The notes: a model not told the origin generated them from the letters alone. 64,000 nt of DNA from Pedobacter sp. PACM 27299 (GCF_001412655.1 NZ_CP012996.1:4030001-4094000); one strand, 5' to 3'. Positions 1 to 8,985 are shown, counted from the stretch's first letter. Translations and numbers: made by a program.

Positions 1-485
1 CTGGATTTAAACTTGGCCTTGATTGCTACAAAGATTGCCCACATCATGTAAACAGAATAACCAAAAGGAATAATTAGTCCATAACCAAGTGCAAAGTTGA
101 GATCACCACTCTTACCATAAATCAGCACAAAAAACAAGCAGTAAGGCAGTAATAAAAATAGATGCACCCCATAAAAAGCCTGAAAACGCAACAATTTCAA
201 ATCGAAACTTTTATAGAAATAAAAGGGGAAATAAGCAGCCATCAAAAATCCAGCACCATAGGCGATGATATTCTGCGTAACGATAGAAAATGAAAATTCA
301 GGATCAGGAAAAAGACCAGAACTCACATTATAAAAAATCAACAGTCCCAATAAGATCAAATACCATAGTAAGGACTTATCCTCAGGGCAGGACAAATAAC
401 GATACAGCTGAACAGCCAGCATCATTAATTCGAAGATCACAAAAACATAAGTGATCACATGCATCTCGGAGCCAAAAACTACCAT
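1..485 (-). CDS. Polytopic membrane protein, C-terminus cut by window edge
   Basis: An open frame runs from an ATG at 485 leftward out of the window. The visible 161 residues are strongly hydrophobic, with about five membrane-spanning stretches separated by short loops (for example a charged turn with CPEDK near residue 36 and FYFYKSFDLKLLR near residue 98). No catalytic or cofactor motif is visible. In Bacteroidota such multi-helix N-terminal modules often precede a LytTR, AraC or histidine kinase output domain, but that part lies outside the window, so function cannot be assigned. It lies 27 bp downstream of the GNAT gene on the same strand and may share its transcript. Confidence 0.6.
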   Translation of the reverse strand, partial: MVVFGSEMHVITYVFVIFELMMLAVQLYRYLSCPEDKSLLWYLILLGLLIFYNVSSGLFPDPEFSFSIVTQNIIAYGAGFLMAAYFPFYFYKSFDLKLLRFQAFYGVHLFLLLPYCLFFVLIYGKSGDLNFALGYGLIIPFGYSVYMMWAIFVAIKAKFKS

Positions 486-512
486 AGCAGATCATTTATA
501 ATATGATATTGT

Positions 513-1085
513 TTAAGTTTCCATTTTCATGAAGTATAATTTATAACCAAGGTTGATTTCATGATAAATCTCAAATCCAAATTTTTCATACCAAGGCACA
601 TTTTTCAAAACTGAAGTTTCCAAAAAAATTGGCCTTTTCATCGCCCTGGCATCCGCAATTAAAGCCTCCAGTAATTCAGTACCAAGCCCCAGATTCTGAG
701 CCCGGGGATGCACCCCAATAAACCAGAGGTAATACATCTTTACAATAGGCTTGGAATGTTTAACTAAGGATTCCCTTTTCATTATTTTAAACAACTGGCT
801 AACACCAATTACCCTAAAAATCAGTTTCAGATCCCAAAACAACATACTTAGCGAACACATTTTTTTATCCGGAAGCATGACCAAAGCACAGGCGCGACCA
901 TCTGCAGAAACAAAAACTTTCCCATAAGCCGTACACACCCTGAAAGCGTAATCCATCAGCTCAGTAAGCCGCTGGAAACGTAAATGATCTTGCTTTAGCA
1001 TATAATTCACACTCAGGTTATGCTCAAATGCCTTAGCTAAGATGGCCACAACGTGTTTCTTATCATTATTCAGCGTTTTTATCAT
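513..1085 (-). CDS. GNAT-family N-acetyltransferase
   Basis: 190 aa, cytoplasmic. The C-terminal half carries the acetyl-CoA fold: strand YLWFIGVHPRAQNLGLGTELLEALI near residues 118-142 contains the Q/R-x-x-G-x-G/A pyrophosphate loop (here QNLGLG), followed by PIFLETSVLKNVPWYEKFGFE, the usual beta5-alpha4 segment ending in YEKFGF. The N-terminal half matches the Bacteroidota GNAT type with a long linker before the catalytic core. The substrate is unknown. It lies about 60 bp downstream of the TetR gene on the same strand. Confidence 0.8.
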   Translation of the reverse strand: MIKTLNNDKKHVVAILAKAFEHNLSVNYMLKQDHLRFQRLTELMDYAFRVCTAYGKVFVSADGRACALVMLPDKKMCSLSMLFWDLKLIFRVIGVSQLFKIMKRESLVKHSKPIVKMYYLWFIGVHPRAQNLGLGTELLEALIADARAMKRPIFLETSVLKNVPWYEKFGFEIYHEINLGYKLYFMKMET

Positions 1086-1145
1086 ATCCTTTCATTTATA
1101 TTATATTTCAAGCAGTTAGGATCCATCTACATCTGATCGACCTTT

Positions 1146-1793
1146 TTAATCATTAAAAGACCATGCTAACATTTGCCGGATCGTTTTGGAAATCATTTCT
1201 CTTCCTTGTTCAGTTCTGATGTTAATCCCGCAATTAATAGCTTCATTTTTTTTGGATTGAAGTACCATATAGTAAATACCTGAAGTCATTATAGCGGATA
1301 ATGCCCGGAAATTCAGCTCAGATTTCTCAAAATACTTATCCGTATAAGAGAAAAATGGCTCAGCCATGCTTTCTCTTAAACTACTGAGCCGCTTTAAAAT
1401 GCTGCTATCCTCAGATATTTCAGACAGAATAATGTGCTGCATCTCTTCACTGTTATAAAAAAAGTTGAGCTGATTCTCCAGTAGCTCAGCAATACTACCA
1501 ACAATCTGTTCCTTGTTAGCCTGAGGATGAAAGACCTCAGGAAACTCTTTATTATCAGCCAGCCAAAAGTCTTTCTCTCTAATATAAGTTTCCACCAAGG
1601 TATCCACATCTCCAAAATACCGGTAGATCAAATTTTTATTTACTCCCGCAGTTTTAGCGATCCGGTTCAATCCCAGGCCCCGGTATCCATCTTCCTTTAA
1701 AATCACACCAATAGCGGCAATCAATTTACGCTCAGTTAAAACCCTATCCTTAACATTTTTTACTTCTTTTTTTTCATCTGGTATCTTTGTCAT
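1146..1793 (-). CDS. TetR/AcrR-family transcriptional repressor
   Basis: About 215 aa. The N-terminal helix-turn-helix is visible around residues 18-55 (ILKEDGYRGLGLNRIAKTAG followed by VNKNLIYRYFGDVDTLV), a textbook TetR DNA-binding domain. The C-terminal helices form the variable ligand domain, and the ligand is unknown. I chose the ATG at 1793 because the frame upstream of it (to 1838) encodes residues unlike a TetR N-terminus and lies within the end of the preceding gene; even so the two genes overlap by 20 bp, implying translational coupling. It is co-transcribed with the alpha-oxoamine synthase upstream. The palindrome at 3075-3104 in front of that gene is the likely operator, giving an autoregulated operon. 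Confidence 0.85.
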   Translation of the reverse strand: MTKIPDEKKEVKNVKDRVLTERKLIAAIGVILKEDGYRGLGLNRIAKTAGVNKNLIYRYFGDVDTLVETYIREKDFWLADNKEFPEVFHPQANKEQIVGSIAELLENQLNFFYNSEEMQHIILSEISEDSSILKRLSSLRESMAEPFFSYTDKYFEKSELNFRALSAIMTSGIYYMVLQSKKNEAINCGINIRTEQGREMISKTIRQMLAWSFND

Positions 1794-3044
1794 ATATCCG
1801 GGAAATTTTAAGTTTTTTATCCATAAACTCAAAGGCATTTAAAGCCTTGTCCAGTTGCTCGGTGGTATGGGTAGCCATTAATGCCATTCTAATTCTTGCA
1901 TCTTTTTTGGACACCGCAGGATAGATGATACAGTTGGTGTACACTCCCGCCTTCAGTAGCATTTTGACGGCCTCAGCTGTTAGTGCAGGATCACCCAGCT
2001 TAACAGGAATTATTGCTGAGGCAGTATCTCCAATATCAAATCCCAAATCCAATAAACCTTTTTTAAAGTAGCGTATATTGTTCCAAAGTCTGGACATCCA
2101 CTGAGGCTCTTTTTCTAAAACATCCATCGCAGCAATTACCGTCATGGCAGAAGCTGGCGGCATGGTTGCAGAAAAAAGGTGCTGACGGGACTGAAATTTC
2201 AGGAAACGAATCAGTTCCGGATCCCCGACCACATAACCGCCAAGGCTAGCAAAGGCTTTGCTAAACGTCCCTGTAATGAGGTCAATCTCGCCAAAAAGCC
2301 CGCAATCTTCAATCAAGCCACGACCGGTATTTCCAAGCACTCCTATTCCATGCGCATCATCCACCAAAATGAAGGCGTCGTATTTTCGTACCAATGCTAC
2401 CATTTCTTTGAGCGGTGCCAGATCACCATCCTGAGAATATACACCATCAATAACTACCAATTTTGTTCGGTACTGGTCCTTCACTCTTTTTAAGACATCC
2501 TCCAACTGTTCCAGGTTATTATGCACAAAAGTCTTTACATTGGTATTCAGGCAGCCTTCGTACACGCTCGCATGTACAGCCATATCCAATATCGCAATGT
2601 CTTCTTTTTTAATAAAGATTGAATTGTTGCGCTATTTGCAGTATATCCGGTAGTGTAAAGCATTGCCGCCTTACGCTTAAAAAAAGAGGCTACTTTGTCC
2701 TCTAACTGCTGATGAAAACAAAAATGCCCACCTATCGCTGGAGATGCTCCAGCGCCTGTTCCATATTGCTCGATAGCCTGCATAGCTGCATGTTTAACTT
2801 TAGGATGCTGGGTGAAACCTAAATAATCATTAGACACAAAGTTCACATACCTTTTGTCATTAACCTCGCCTTTTAAATTCAAACTAAGTTCGGGACCGCA
2901 TCCTGATGAATTTTCAAGGCGGTAATTAAGATGGCCTTTATCATCCAGAAAATTTAGATAACTATTAAAGGAAATTGCCCTTTCCATCATATTAAGGCCT
3001 GGAATATTTTCAAAATCCTTAAAACTTAGTTTAGAATATTCCAT
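1774..3044 (-). pseudogene. Alpha-oxoamine synthase (PLP-dependent), split by a -1 frameshift at a poly-A tract
   Basis: Two frames together give one protein of about 420 aa of the family of serine palmitoyltransferase, KBL and BioF. The N-terminal part (3044 to about 2604) holds NFVSNDYLGF and YGTGAGASPAIGG; the C-terminal part holds ILVDDAHGIGVLG and the PLP-lysine segment TFSKAFASLGGYVVG. The frames join at six A residues (complement of 2605-2610) read as TTA AAA AAG. Seven A would restore the frame and give LLKKEDIAILDMAVH. The site is also a canonical A_AAA_AAG -1 slippery heptamer, the same one used by the IS3 element nearby. Alternatives are a sequencing homopolymer error, a mutation, or recoding. 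The product, probably a 3-ketoacyl amino acid or lipid precursor, is inferred only from family. Confidence 0.8.
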
Positions 3045-3374
3045 GGTCCTATGAGGTTAGCATTGACAAATAACGTGTGTCTGATTTTAACAAAACAGAC
3101 ACACTAATGTAAGTAGTATATATTTAATTATCAAGAGTTATTTTTAACAAAAACCTAATAATCAATTATTTACAACAAAACAGCTAAGCAAATAATTTAT
3201 GATCACTTTCAATTAAGCTCATTTCAGTTAAAAGAATAGTTTAATAATTGATTAGGGGAAACAAATCCTTTTATTGGTTATTGGAAAATCCAAAACATTT
3301 TCATTTTTCAAACCCTATCTTCAGAGTTCAAATAAGTTTAATAATTTGCGACATGGTTTCTCAATTAACCTACT
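3045..3374. promoter_or_regulatory. Divergent promoter region between synthase/TetR operon and crp-like gene
   Basis: 330 bp without a gene. It holds the TetR-type palindrome at 3075-3104 and AT-rich sequence up to the Crp/Fnr gene start at 3375. I see no FNR-type box, RNA structure or remnant coding sequence in the remainder. Confidence 0.6.
3075..3104. promoter_or_regulatory. Candidate TetR operator (9-bp arms, perfect inverted repeat)
   Basis: GTGTGTCTG at 3075-3083 is repeated in inverted form as CAGACACAC at 3096-3104, and the 12-bp spacer is itself near-palindromic (TTTT/AAAA). It ends 31 bp upstream of the synthase ATG, directly next to CAAATAAC (3068-3075), which on the minus strand resembles a -7 element. 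The only regulator in the operon is the TetR protein, so autorepression is the simplest inference. Confidence 0.6.
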
Positions 3375-3950
3375 ATGGATATGTTCAAACTATTGGAGAA
3401 ATACCTTAGAAAACAAAGCGAATTAGATCAGCAGAGCCTGGAACTTATATTTAGTAAGTTTAGGCTGATCAGCACCAAACCGAACCAGATACTACTTAGC
3501 TACCATGAAGTATGTAAACACCATTATTTTGTGAACAAAGGTTGTATTAGAGTTTTCACGATCAATAAAGCAGGCCAGGAAACTACTCGTTTTTTTGCTT
3601 TTGAGGGTGGATTTGGAACGGCTTTACCCAGTCTAATCGATCAGCAGCCTGCACAAGAGTACTTACAAACCACTGAAAAATCTGAATTGTTAACCATAAA
3701 AAGAGCAGATTTTTATCACTTAGTGGATACCATCCCTGAATTTGCTAAGGTATACCGAAATATCTTAGAGCTGGGATTTATTACCGCGCAAAAGAGAATC
3801 TATGGCTTCCAGGGTTTTGATGCTATAGAAAAAGTGAAGTGGATCAACAACTACTATCCTAAAATTCTTTCCAGGGTATCCAATAAAATGGCAGCCTCCT
3901 ACCTAGGCATGTCTCCATCCACCTTAAGCCGCGTTAAACGAAAGATTTAA
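3375..3950 (+). CDS. Crp/Fnr-family transcriptional regulator
   Basis: 191 aa. An N-terminal cyclic-nucleotide-binding-like beta roll (residues about 30-115, HHYFVNKGCIRVFTINKAGQE) is followed by a dimer helix and a short C-terminal HTH (NKMAASYLGMSPSTLSRVKRK). The recognition helix lacks the Glu of FNR/CRP (SPSTLSR instead of xETxSR), so it probably reads a different half-site from the FNR-like boxes in this window. No Cys cluster for an Fe-S centre is present. The ATG at 3375 is followed by a second ATG two codons later. It is immediately upstream of, but separately promoted from, the GlcG-like gene. Confidence 0.85.
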   Translation: MDMFKLLEKYLRKQSELDQQSLELIFSKFRLISTKPNQILLSYHEVCKHHYFVNKGCIRVFTINKAGQETTRFFAFEGGFGTALPSLIDQQPAQEYLQTTEKSELLTIKRADFYHLVDTIPEFAKVYRNILELGFITAQKRIYGFQGFDAIEKVKWINNYYPKILSRVSNKMAASYLGMSPSTLSRVKRKI

Positions 3951-3951
3951 A

Positions 3952-3999
3952 AACGTTGACCTATGTCAACGTTCTGCTCAAGTCCCAAATGTAACTTTG
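3952..3999 (+). promoter_or_regulatory. FNR/FixK-like box with perfect -7 element, promoter of the GlcG-like gene
   Basis: AACGTTGAC (3952-3960) and GTCAACGTT (3965-3973) form a perfect 9-bp inverted repeat around CTAT; its core is TTGAC-N4-GTCAA. The perfect Bacteroidota -7 element TAACTTTG (3992-3999) ends 36.5 bp from the centre, putting the box near -41.5 and the transcript start near 4004, 10 nt before the ATG at 4014. There is no T-run after the repeat, which argues against a terminator. Confidence 0.75.
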
Positions 4000-4013
4000 A
4001 GAAAAAAGGTACC

Positions 4014-4562
4014 ATGAAAAAATATCTAAAACTATTCCTATTTATACCCATATTCTGCTTTGGACAAACCAAGCAAAATACAGTTCTGCCAAAGGATGGT
4101 ACCCAAAATTTAAGTCCAGGCCCAAAAGATTCGTATGTGATCAAAATAGACCAGCTAACCTTACTTGCTGCAACTGAATTGAGCAGTTTAGTCAGCACAA
4201 AGGCCCATGAAATAAATAGAGTGGTATCCGTTGCCATTGTTGACCTGGCTGGACAAATCATTGTAATAAATCGCGGAGATGGTGTAGGTCCTCACAATAC
4301 CGAAGCAGCCAGACGAAAAGCATTTACCGCTGTTTCTACTAAAACGGCTACACTTCTGCTAGCTAAAAACGCAAAAATGACAGCTTCGACTGAAAATTTA
4401 GCCCAACTACCAGAACTTTTGCTGCTGGGAGGTGGAGTTCCCATTTATTACAATGACAAATTAATTGGAGCAGTCGGTGTAGCAGGCGGAGGAAGTCCTG
4501 AAAACGACGACCTGATTGCAAGAGCGGCACAGATCTTAAGCCTTAATCTAATCGCCAGGTAA
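4014..4562 (+). CDS. Secreted GlcG/HbpS-family (DUF336) haem-binding-type protein
   Basis: 182 aa from the ATG at 4014. The first 18 residues form a Sec signal peptide (MKKYLKLFLFIPIFCFG). A longer frame from 3963 would run through the regulatory palindrome and is rejected. The mature protein has the DUF336 fold: VVSVAIVDLAGQIIVINRGDG, HNTEAARRKAFTAV, LLLGGGVPIYYNDKLIGAVGVAGG and the final SPENDDLIARAA. Family members bind haem or act with oxidoreductases of unclear role; the exact function here is unknown. The next gene encodes a second secreted protein 30 bp downstream, likely one operon under the box at 3952-3973. Confidence 0.8.
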   Translation: MKKYLKLFLFIPIFCFGQTKQNTVLPKDGTQNLSPGPKDSYVIKIDQLTLLAATELSSLVSTKAHEINRVVSVAIVDLAGQIIVINRGDGVGPHNTEAARRKAFTAVSTKTATLLLAKNAKMTASTENLAQLPELLLLGGGVPIYYNDKLIGAVGVAGGGSPENDDLIARAAQILSLNLIAR

Positions 4563-4592
4563 AACATTTGATGATCACTAAATTTTAAAATT

Positions 4593-5006
4593 ATGTATAT
4601 AAAAAAAATGGTTATAGGAATGGTGCTAGCCTTATTCTCTAGTACCGGTTACGCACAGCAGCCCAGCTATCAATTGTCAAGTCATATCCTTGATGTCTCT
4701 ACAGGACTTCCTGCAGCAGGAGTACCTGTTAAACTTGAAAAGCTAGATGAGAAAAGCAAAAAATGGTTATCCTTAGACCAAAAGAAAACCGATGAGAATG
4801 GCAGAATTAAAGATTTTCTGGAAACCAATAAATCTGAAAATGGAATATTTAAGCTTACTTTTCTAATTGCGGATTATTTTAAGCAAAAAAACACAGCCTC
4901 CTTTTATCCCTTCATCGAAGTTGTTTTTGAAATCAGGGACGATAAACATTACCATGTACCTATCACTTTATCCCCTTATGGTTACTCCACTTATAGGGGT
5001 AATTAG
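4593..5006 (+). CDS. Periplasmic 5-hydroxyisourate hydrolase-like (transthyretin-like) protein
   Basis: 137 aa with a signal peptide ending near residue 21 (GYAQQ). Transthyretin-like core: SSHILDVSTGLPAAGVPVKL (His of the first active-site motif), an Arg in NGRIKDF, then HYHVPITLSPYGYSTYRGN. The family signature at the C-terminus is YRGS/T; here it is YRGN, a conservative but notable change. HIU hydrolases convert the uricase product to OHCU; no uricase or OHCU decarboxylase lies nearby, so the periplasmic role is unproven. Confidence 0.8.
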   Translation: MYIKKMVIGMVLALFSSTGYAQQPSYQLSSHILDVSTGLPAAGVPVKLEKLDEKSKKWLSLDQKKTDENGRIKDFLETNKSENGIFKLTFLIADYFKQKNTASFYPFIEVVFEIRDDKHYHVPITLSPYGYSTYRGN

Positions 5007-5069
5007 CAATACTGTTTTTGTTTAAAAACATCATTCGAGTGTTTATCGTTTTTAAACCTGAATTAATCA

Positions 5070-5105
5070 TTTTGGCCTGAAGAGCTCGATTTCTTTAGGC
5101 CAAAA
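5070..5105. terminator. Bidirectional terminator-like hairpin
   Basis: TTTTGGCCT (5070-5078) and AGGCCAAAA (5097-5105) form a 9-bp stem around an 18-nt loop, with A/T runs on both outer sides. It lies between convergent genes (secreted HIU-hydrolase-like and coupling protein). Confidence 0.6.
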
Positions 5106-5252
5106 TATCAATTAACCAGGCTTTTGTACCTGTTTTTTACAGCAGTGACATTTAAATTTTTTACATTCTGACCTTTATACTTAAATCCATATCTCATCGA
5201 GATTAACAACTGAAAACAACCTGCCGGAATTTATTACTGCACGATTTAAAGC

Positions 5253-7313
5253 TCAAATTGGGTTGATCTGATCTAAGGATTTCTTTGGTTTATTTTGCCG
5301 CTTTGGTCTGTTAACTACCGCCTTAACTTCTTGTTTTTCCTCAGGCTCTTTATCTACAGCACTCGGCTGATCAGTTAACTTCTGAAGTTCAGTAGCCACT
5401 AAATCCCTTATCTGCGTTTTAATTTTCTGGTACACCTGTTCTACATCAAAGGAAGTTACATTTTCTACTACTGGTATCATCTGGTAAACTGCCTCCTCCT
5501 GTTTAATGGCCTTGTGGTCATTTTGAATTTCACAATGGAACATCTTTAGTTTCATTTTCTGATCAGGATTATCTGAAAGTATCCCCACAAACTCACCAGA
5601 TGAAAGGGTCGCAATTTTAGAGGCAGGTATCGCAGATTCGAGTTGTAAGGACTTAGATATCGAGAGCTCAGTGCTACTAAAACTCTTAGTTTCCCGGTCC
5701 TGCATGATCCTACCAAAATTCTCACTGAATTTTTTGGCAGTATCGCCTGTGACCTGCCCAGAAATGATATTTCCAACAATACCAGTAATCACCGCTGCCT
5801 GCTCAGTGCCATAATCCTTCCGAATTTGTTCCAGGCTCTGAACCGCCAAACTCACACTGATCAAATTTGATCTGCAGGTTGCCAATAAGGAATCGGTACC
5901 ATTTAGAAAAATCGAAGGGAATTCGTCGAAGACTAAACTAGATTTTAACTGTCCTTTTCGGTTAACGAGTTTGATCATCTTTGATATGTATAAAGAAAGA
6001 ACTGCTCCATAAGTCTGCTGCTTTTGGGGATTATTACCCATACAAACTATCTTTGGTTCCAGAGGATTATTCAAATCCAGGGTAAAATCATTACCGCTGA
6101 GCACATAATAGAGCTGAGGTGAGGCTAACCTGGCTAGACCTATCTTAGCGCTGGCAATCTGGCCTTCCAATTGAGCTTTGGCATTGTTTTGATAAGCTGA
6201 AATAAACGGATTGATCAGCACCTGAATCTCCTCACAAGTCACCAGAATCGCAAAAAGCTGATCATAATTTACCTGCATCAGTTCAATCACATGAGGCAGC
6301 GTACAGTACTTCCCATTTTCATAACATCGCAGGTACCAAATGATGGAGGTTAAAAAATTGATGGGAGATTCCACAAAGAAATCTCCCTGCTTTTTGATCC
6401 AATCCCTGTTCAGTCCCATCATAATGGTTCTGGAGGCTTCTGTTGCATCTGTGATGTCCTCCATGCTCACCGGATCCAGTGGATTACATCGGTGTGTACG
6501 GCTCAGATCATCGAAATTAATGATGTAAAATTTAGGCTTGATCTGGTACCTGGGATAGTACTTTAGTAGCTTATTATAAGTAATTTTGGAAAGATCATCG
6601 TATTTGAAATCGTAAACGAACATACTGAAGCCCTTAGCCAGGTGCTGATCTATGATGTGACGAATCACAAAATAACTTTTTCCTGCTCCAGGACTCCCAG
6701 CAATGAGAATCCCTCTGAATGGATTGATGATATTGATCCAGCTAGCTCTGATTTGATCTTTTAACCGATATTTTGCCGGTAAATTAATAGAGTATTCATT
6801 CTCCAGCAGCTGTTCCTGCTGAGGGAAAGTTTCATTTTCTGAATTAAAAACATCCGTATTCAGCCTATCTTTTATTAGTCTGGACAACCTACTGCCCCCC
6901 GATAATATTAACAAATAGCCGAGCAGCGTTGAGCCTATATAGGTAACTGTGACCAGCTCAGCCGCTGCATTAAGGTAAAAACAACCTACGCTTGAAAAAT
7001 ATAGAAATACCCCGACCATCAAATAGACTACAATCTTCCGAATGCGGATAGCCTCGTCGATCTTCCCTTTTATACCAAAAACTGAAATAATAAGGCAAAT
7101 TAATGCTAAGAACTTAGCGACAATAAAACCACTAAAAACCCATGTTTTGGCAATATTCGCAATAATTCTATTGGTAATCTGCGAAGTCCAGCCCCAGCTT
7201 TCAAAAGCGACATAACAACTCAAGTAAAAATGCAAGCTTAGTATAAAAATGCTGATGTAGCGGGTAAAGTCTACAATCTTCCTTAAGGCAGTAAGATCCT
7301 CTCCGGTATTCAT
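5253..7313 (-). CDS. Mobilization coupling protein (TraG/VirD4-like, YWFCY-type N-terminus)
   Basis: 686 aa. The N-terminal 140 residues hold four membrane helices, including the Bacteroidota-type segment YVAFESWGW near residue 34. The ATPase domain has Walker A GSPGAGKSYF (residues 206-215) and Walker B SLVFDEFPSIF (about residue 450). The C-terminus is a Lys/Glu-rich tail. It should couple the relaxase-DNA complex to a type IV secretion channel at the inner membrane. It follows the relaxase gene by 26 bp in a three-gene mobilization operon. No other transfer (tra) genes are in the window, so the element would depend on a helper conjugation system. Confidence 0.85.
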   Translation of the reverse strand: MNTGEDLTALRKIVDFTRYISIFILSLHFYLSCYVAFESWGWTSQITNRIIANIAKTWVFSGFIVAKFLALICLIISVFGIKGKIDEAIRIRKIVVYLMVGVFLYFSSVGCFYLNAAAELVTVTYIGSTLLGYLLILSGGSRLSRLIKDRLNTDVFNSENETFPQQEQLLENEYSINLPAKYRLKDQIRASWINIINPFRGILIAGSPGAGKSYFVIRHIIDQHLAKGFSMFVYDFKYDDLSKITYNKLLKYYPRYQIKPKFYIINFDDLSRTHRCNPLDPVSMEDITDATEASRTIMMGLNRDWIKKQGDFFVESPINFLTSIIWYLRCYENGKYCTLPHVIELMQVNYDQLFAILVTCEEIQVLINPFISAYQNNAKAQLEGQIASAKIGLARLASPQLYYVLSGNDFTLDLNNPLEPKIVCMGNNPQKQQTYGAVLSLYISKMIKLVNRKGQLKSSLVFDEFPSIFLNGTDSLLATCRSNLISVSLAVQSLEQIRKDYGTEQAAVITGIVGNIISGQVTGDTAKKFSENFGRIMQDRETKSFSSTELSISKSLQLESAIPASKIATLSSGEFVGILSDNPDQKMKLKMFHCEIQNDHKAIKQEEAVYQMIPVVENVTSFDVEQVYQKIKTQIRDLVATELQKLTDQPSAVDKEPEEKQEVKAVVNRPKRQNKPKKSLDQINPI

Positions 7314-7339
7314 AAGCAGATATTTTATTGGTGAAATTT

Positions 7340-8284
7340 TTATAGCCCCAGCTCTTGCTGCTGGTCATTTCGTTTTTTGCGACGCTTCTTTCTTTTGATA
7401 CTCATTGACGGATCATCATGACTTTTTGCCAAAGCAATTTCCAGGAAATTTGTTGACCGGACTGGCTGTAGATAACTAGGCAGCTCCAGTTTTAATTCAA
7501 GCGTTGGTTTCTTAGATTTATCACTTGTATTTGCCTGTTCAGGAATTCTTTCTTTTCCCTGCACAATTTCTAATCGCTGTTGAAGCGTACCATTCTTTTG
7601 AATATTAGCGTACTCAAATGTTTCCTTTAGACCACGATCAAATCCAAACTGCTGATCAAACAGTCTTTCTCCCGATGCTTTAAAAGCCGATCGGTCAAAC
7701 TGGCCAAGCTTCAGCGAATGGGCCACATTTTTACCTTTCGAGGTATTCATGGGACTGAGTCTGATGAGATTGGTGATATCCTTGCGGCTTACAATGACCT
7801 GGACATGAAGCTGCTGCCCGGGCTTTATGCTTCCTTTTTTTACAGTACCATCCTTAACCTGGGGATCATTGTAGCCATAATAGCGGTAGTGTTCCAACTT
7901 TGCATACCACAATAGGTCTTTTTCACCATTAACGCCCGGCCTTTTAAAATTACAGGCATATTCATTCATTACCTCAGCCGCATATTCCTTTAAAGCATTC
8001 TCCACTCCTTTTTCTCCATAAAGCGATTGGAGGTAACTGATCTCTTTCTGTGAAGGACTGATGTTGATTAGAAAAAACTTAGCATCATCCTTACATAGCT
8101 TTGCAATGTTCTGATCCAGATTGTGTTTAACCAAATAGGATGGAATGGCATCGCTTGTACCATTAAACCACAGTTCAGGCTTTAGGTCTTTTGACATTCT
8201 ATTTTCCTTATCCAGGTAATGCACCAACTCCCCACAGCTACCTTTATTATTTCCCTTATCACTATCAGTAATGTTGATAAACAT
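7340..8284 (-). CDS. Relaxase-like mobilization protein (DUF5712 type, MobB)
   Basis: 314 aa. It starts MFINITDSDKGNNKGSCGELV with HYLDKENR, the N-terminal pattern of Bacteroidota mobilization proteins. The motif GQQLHVQVIVSRKD (near residue 150) resembles the metal-binding His strand of relaxases although only one His of the usual HUH pair is seen. The C-terminus is very basic (KRKKRRKKR). It lies 11 bp downstream of the BfmA/BtgA-like gene and upstream of the coupling protein. Role inferred: nicking and leading the transferred strand at oriT. Confidence 0.75.
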   Translation of the reverse strand: MFINITDSDKGNNKGSCGELVHYLDKENRMSKDLKPELWFNGTSDAIPSYLVKHNLDQNIAKLCKDDAKFFLINISPSQKEISYLQSLYGEKGVENALKEYAAEVMNEYACNFKRPGVNGEKDLLWYAKLEHYRYYGYNDPQVKDGTVKKGSIKPGQQLHVQVIVSRKDITNLIRLSPMNTSKGKNVAHSLKLGQFDRSAFKASGERLFDQQFGFDRGLKETFEYANIQKNGTLQQRLEIVQGKERIPEQANTSDKSKKPTLELKLELPSYLQPVRSTNFLEIALAKSHDDPSMSIKRKKRRKKRNDQQQELGL

Positions 8285-8295
8285 AAGACTGATTT

Positions 8296-8874
8296 TTACA
8301 GCGTTTCGATTTGTTTTCTTGCCAGTTCAGCCAGCTCGTTTTTTTCTTTGGTTTTGAAGCTTCCCAAATTTTCCCTGTTTTTGATATAAGTATCCAGTAT
8401 GATCAGAAATTTTTGCTGAAGTATCCTTTTGATTTCTTTAACCTCGTATAGCACTTTAATCATAGCTATAGACTCATCAATTCGCCTCAAATGAACATCC
8501 TGGTTCTCAAGTAATAATTGGTTTGCCTTTAATACCTGATCATTAAAAAAGCTTACAATTTGTTCCTGATTTTTGATCATGCGTTCCATCTCCACACGCA
8601 TGGGTATCAGTAATACCTTTTCCTGGGATTTGATAAAACTGACATAAGCATCATGATTTCTGGACAATGCTTTTTTAAGCTGTTCATCCCCTATGTCTAG
8701 CGGATCTTTTCCACTACGGTAAAAGTACTCCACCATTTGCACAAACAGCCGGCTCTGGCTTCGCCCGAACTTCTCAGAAAGCTTCAACAGTTCGTTGTGC
8801 ACTGATATCGGGAAGCGTATAGATTTCTCAGCAGGCCTGTTTCTTTTAACGCTTTTGCTTTTGGATATATCCAT
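8296..8874 (-). CDS. BfmA/BtgA-family mobilization accessory protein
   Basis: 192 aa from the ATG at 8874 (MDISKSKSVKRNRP). The N-terminal 50 residues resemble a ribbon-helix-helix DNA-binding region (KSIRFPISVHNELLKLSEKFGRSQSRLFVQMVEYFY); the rest is a long helical, coiled-coil-like segment. The family assists relaxosome assembly in Bacteroides-type mobilizable elements. An upstream in-frame ATG at 8907 adds 11 residues and is less likely. The candidate oriT is directly upstream. Confidence 0.75.
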   Translation of the reverse strand: MDISKSKSVKRNRPAEKSIRFPISVHNELLKLSEKFGRSQSRLFVQMVEYFYRSGKDPLDIGDEQLKKALSRNHDAYVSFIKSQEKVLLIPMRVEMERMIKNQEQIVSFFNDQVLKANQLLLENQDVHLRRIDESIAMIKVLYEVKEIKRILQQKFLIILDTYIKNRENLGSFKTKEKNELAELARKQIETL

Positions 8875-8919
8875 CGTACATATTGTTTTAAAGGTTTTAG
8901 CGTGCATAAAGAACGAGAA

Positions 8920-8985
8920 ATATACCCGGAGTATATTCTAAACCCCCTCAGCGATAGCGCCAAGGGGGTAAAGTAAGGCGCTGCC
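8920..8985. other. Candidate oriT: nested inverted repeats upstream of the mobilization operon
   Basis: Three inverted repeats are packed in 66 bp: ATATAC/GTATAT (8920-8936), ACCCCCT/AGGGGGT (8942-8948 and 8963-8969) and the imperfect GTAAGGC/GCCTAAC (8968-8985). Position between the BfmA/BtgA start and the IS is where Bacteroidota mobilizable elements carry oriT. The nic site is not identified, so the call is inferential. Confidence 0.45.

Noticed and set aside
2560..2585. 7-bp stem-loop downstream of the A_AAA_AAG site as a frameshift stimulator
   Set aside because: It lies 26 nt from the heptamer, beyond the usual 5-9 nt, so it is not counted as evidence for recoding.
3952..3973. Inverted repeat as terminator of the Crp/Fnr gene
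   Set aside because: No T-run follows, and a perfect -7 element lies at the FNR-type distance; a regulatory site fits better.
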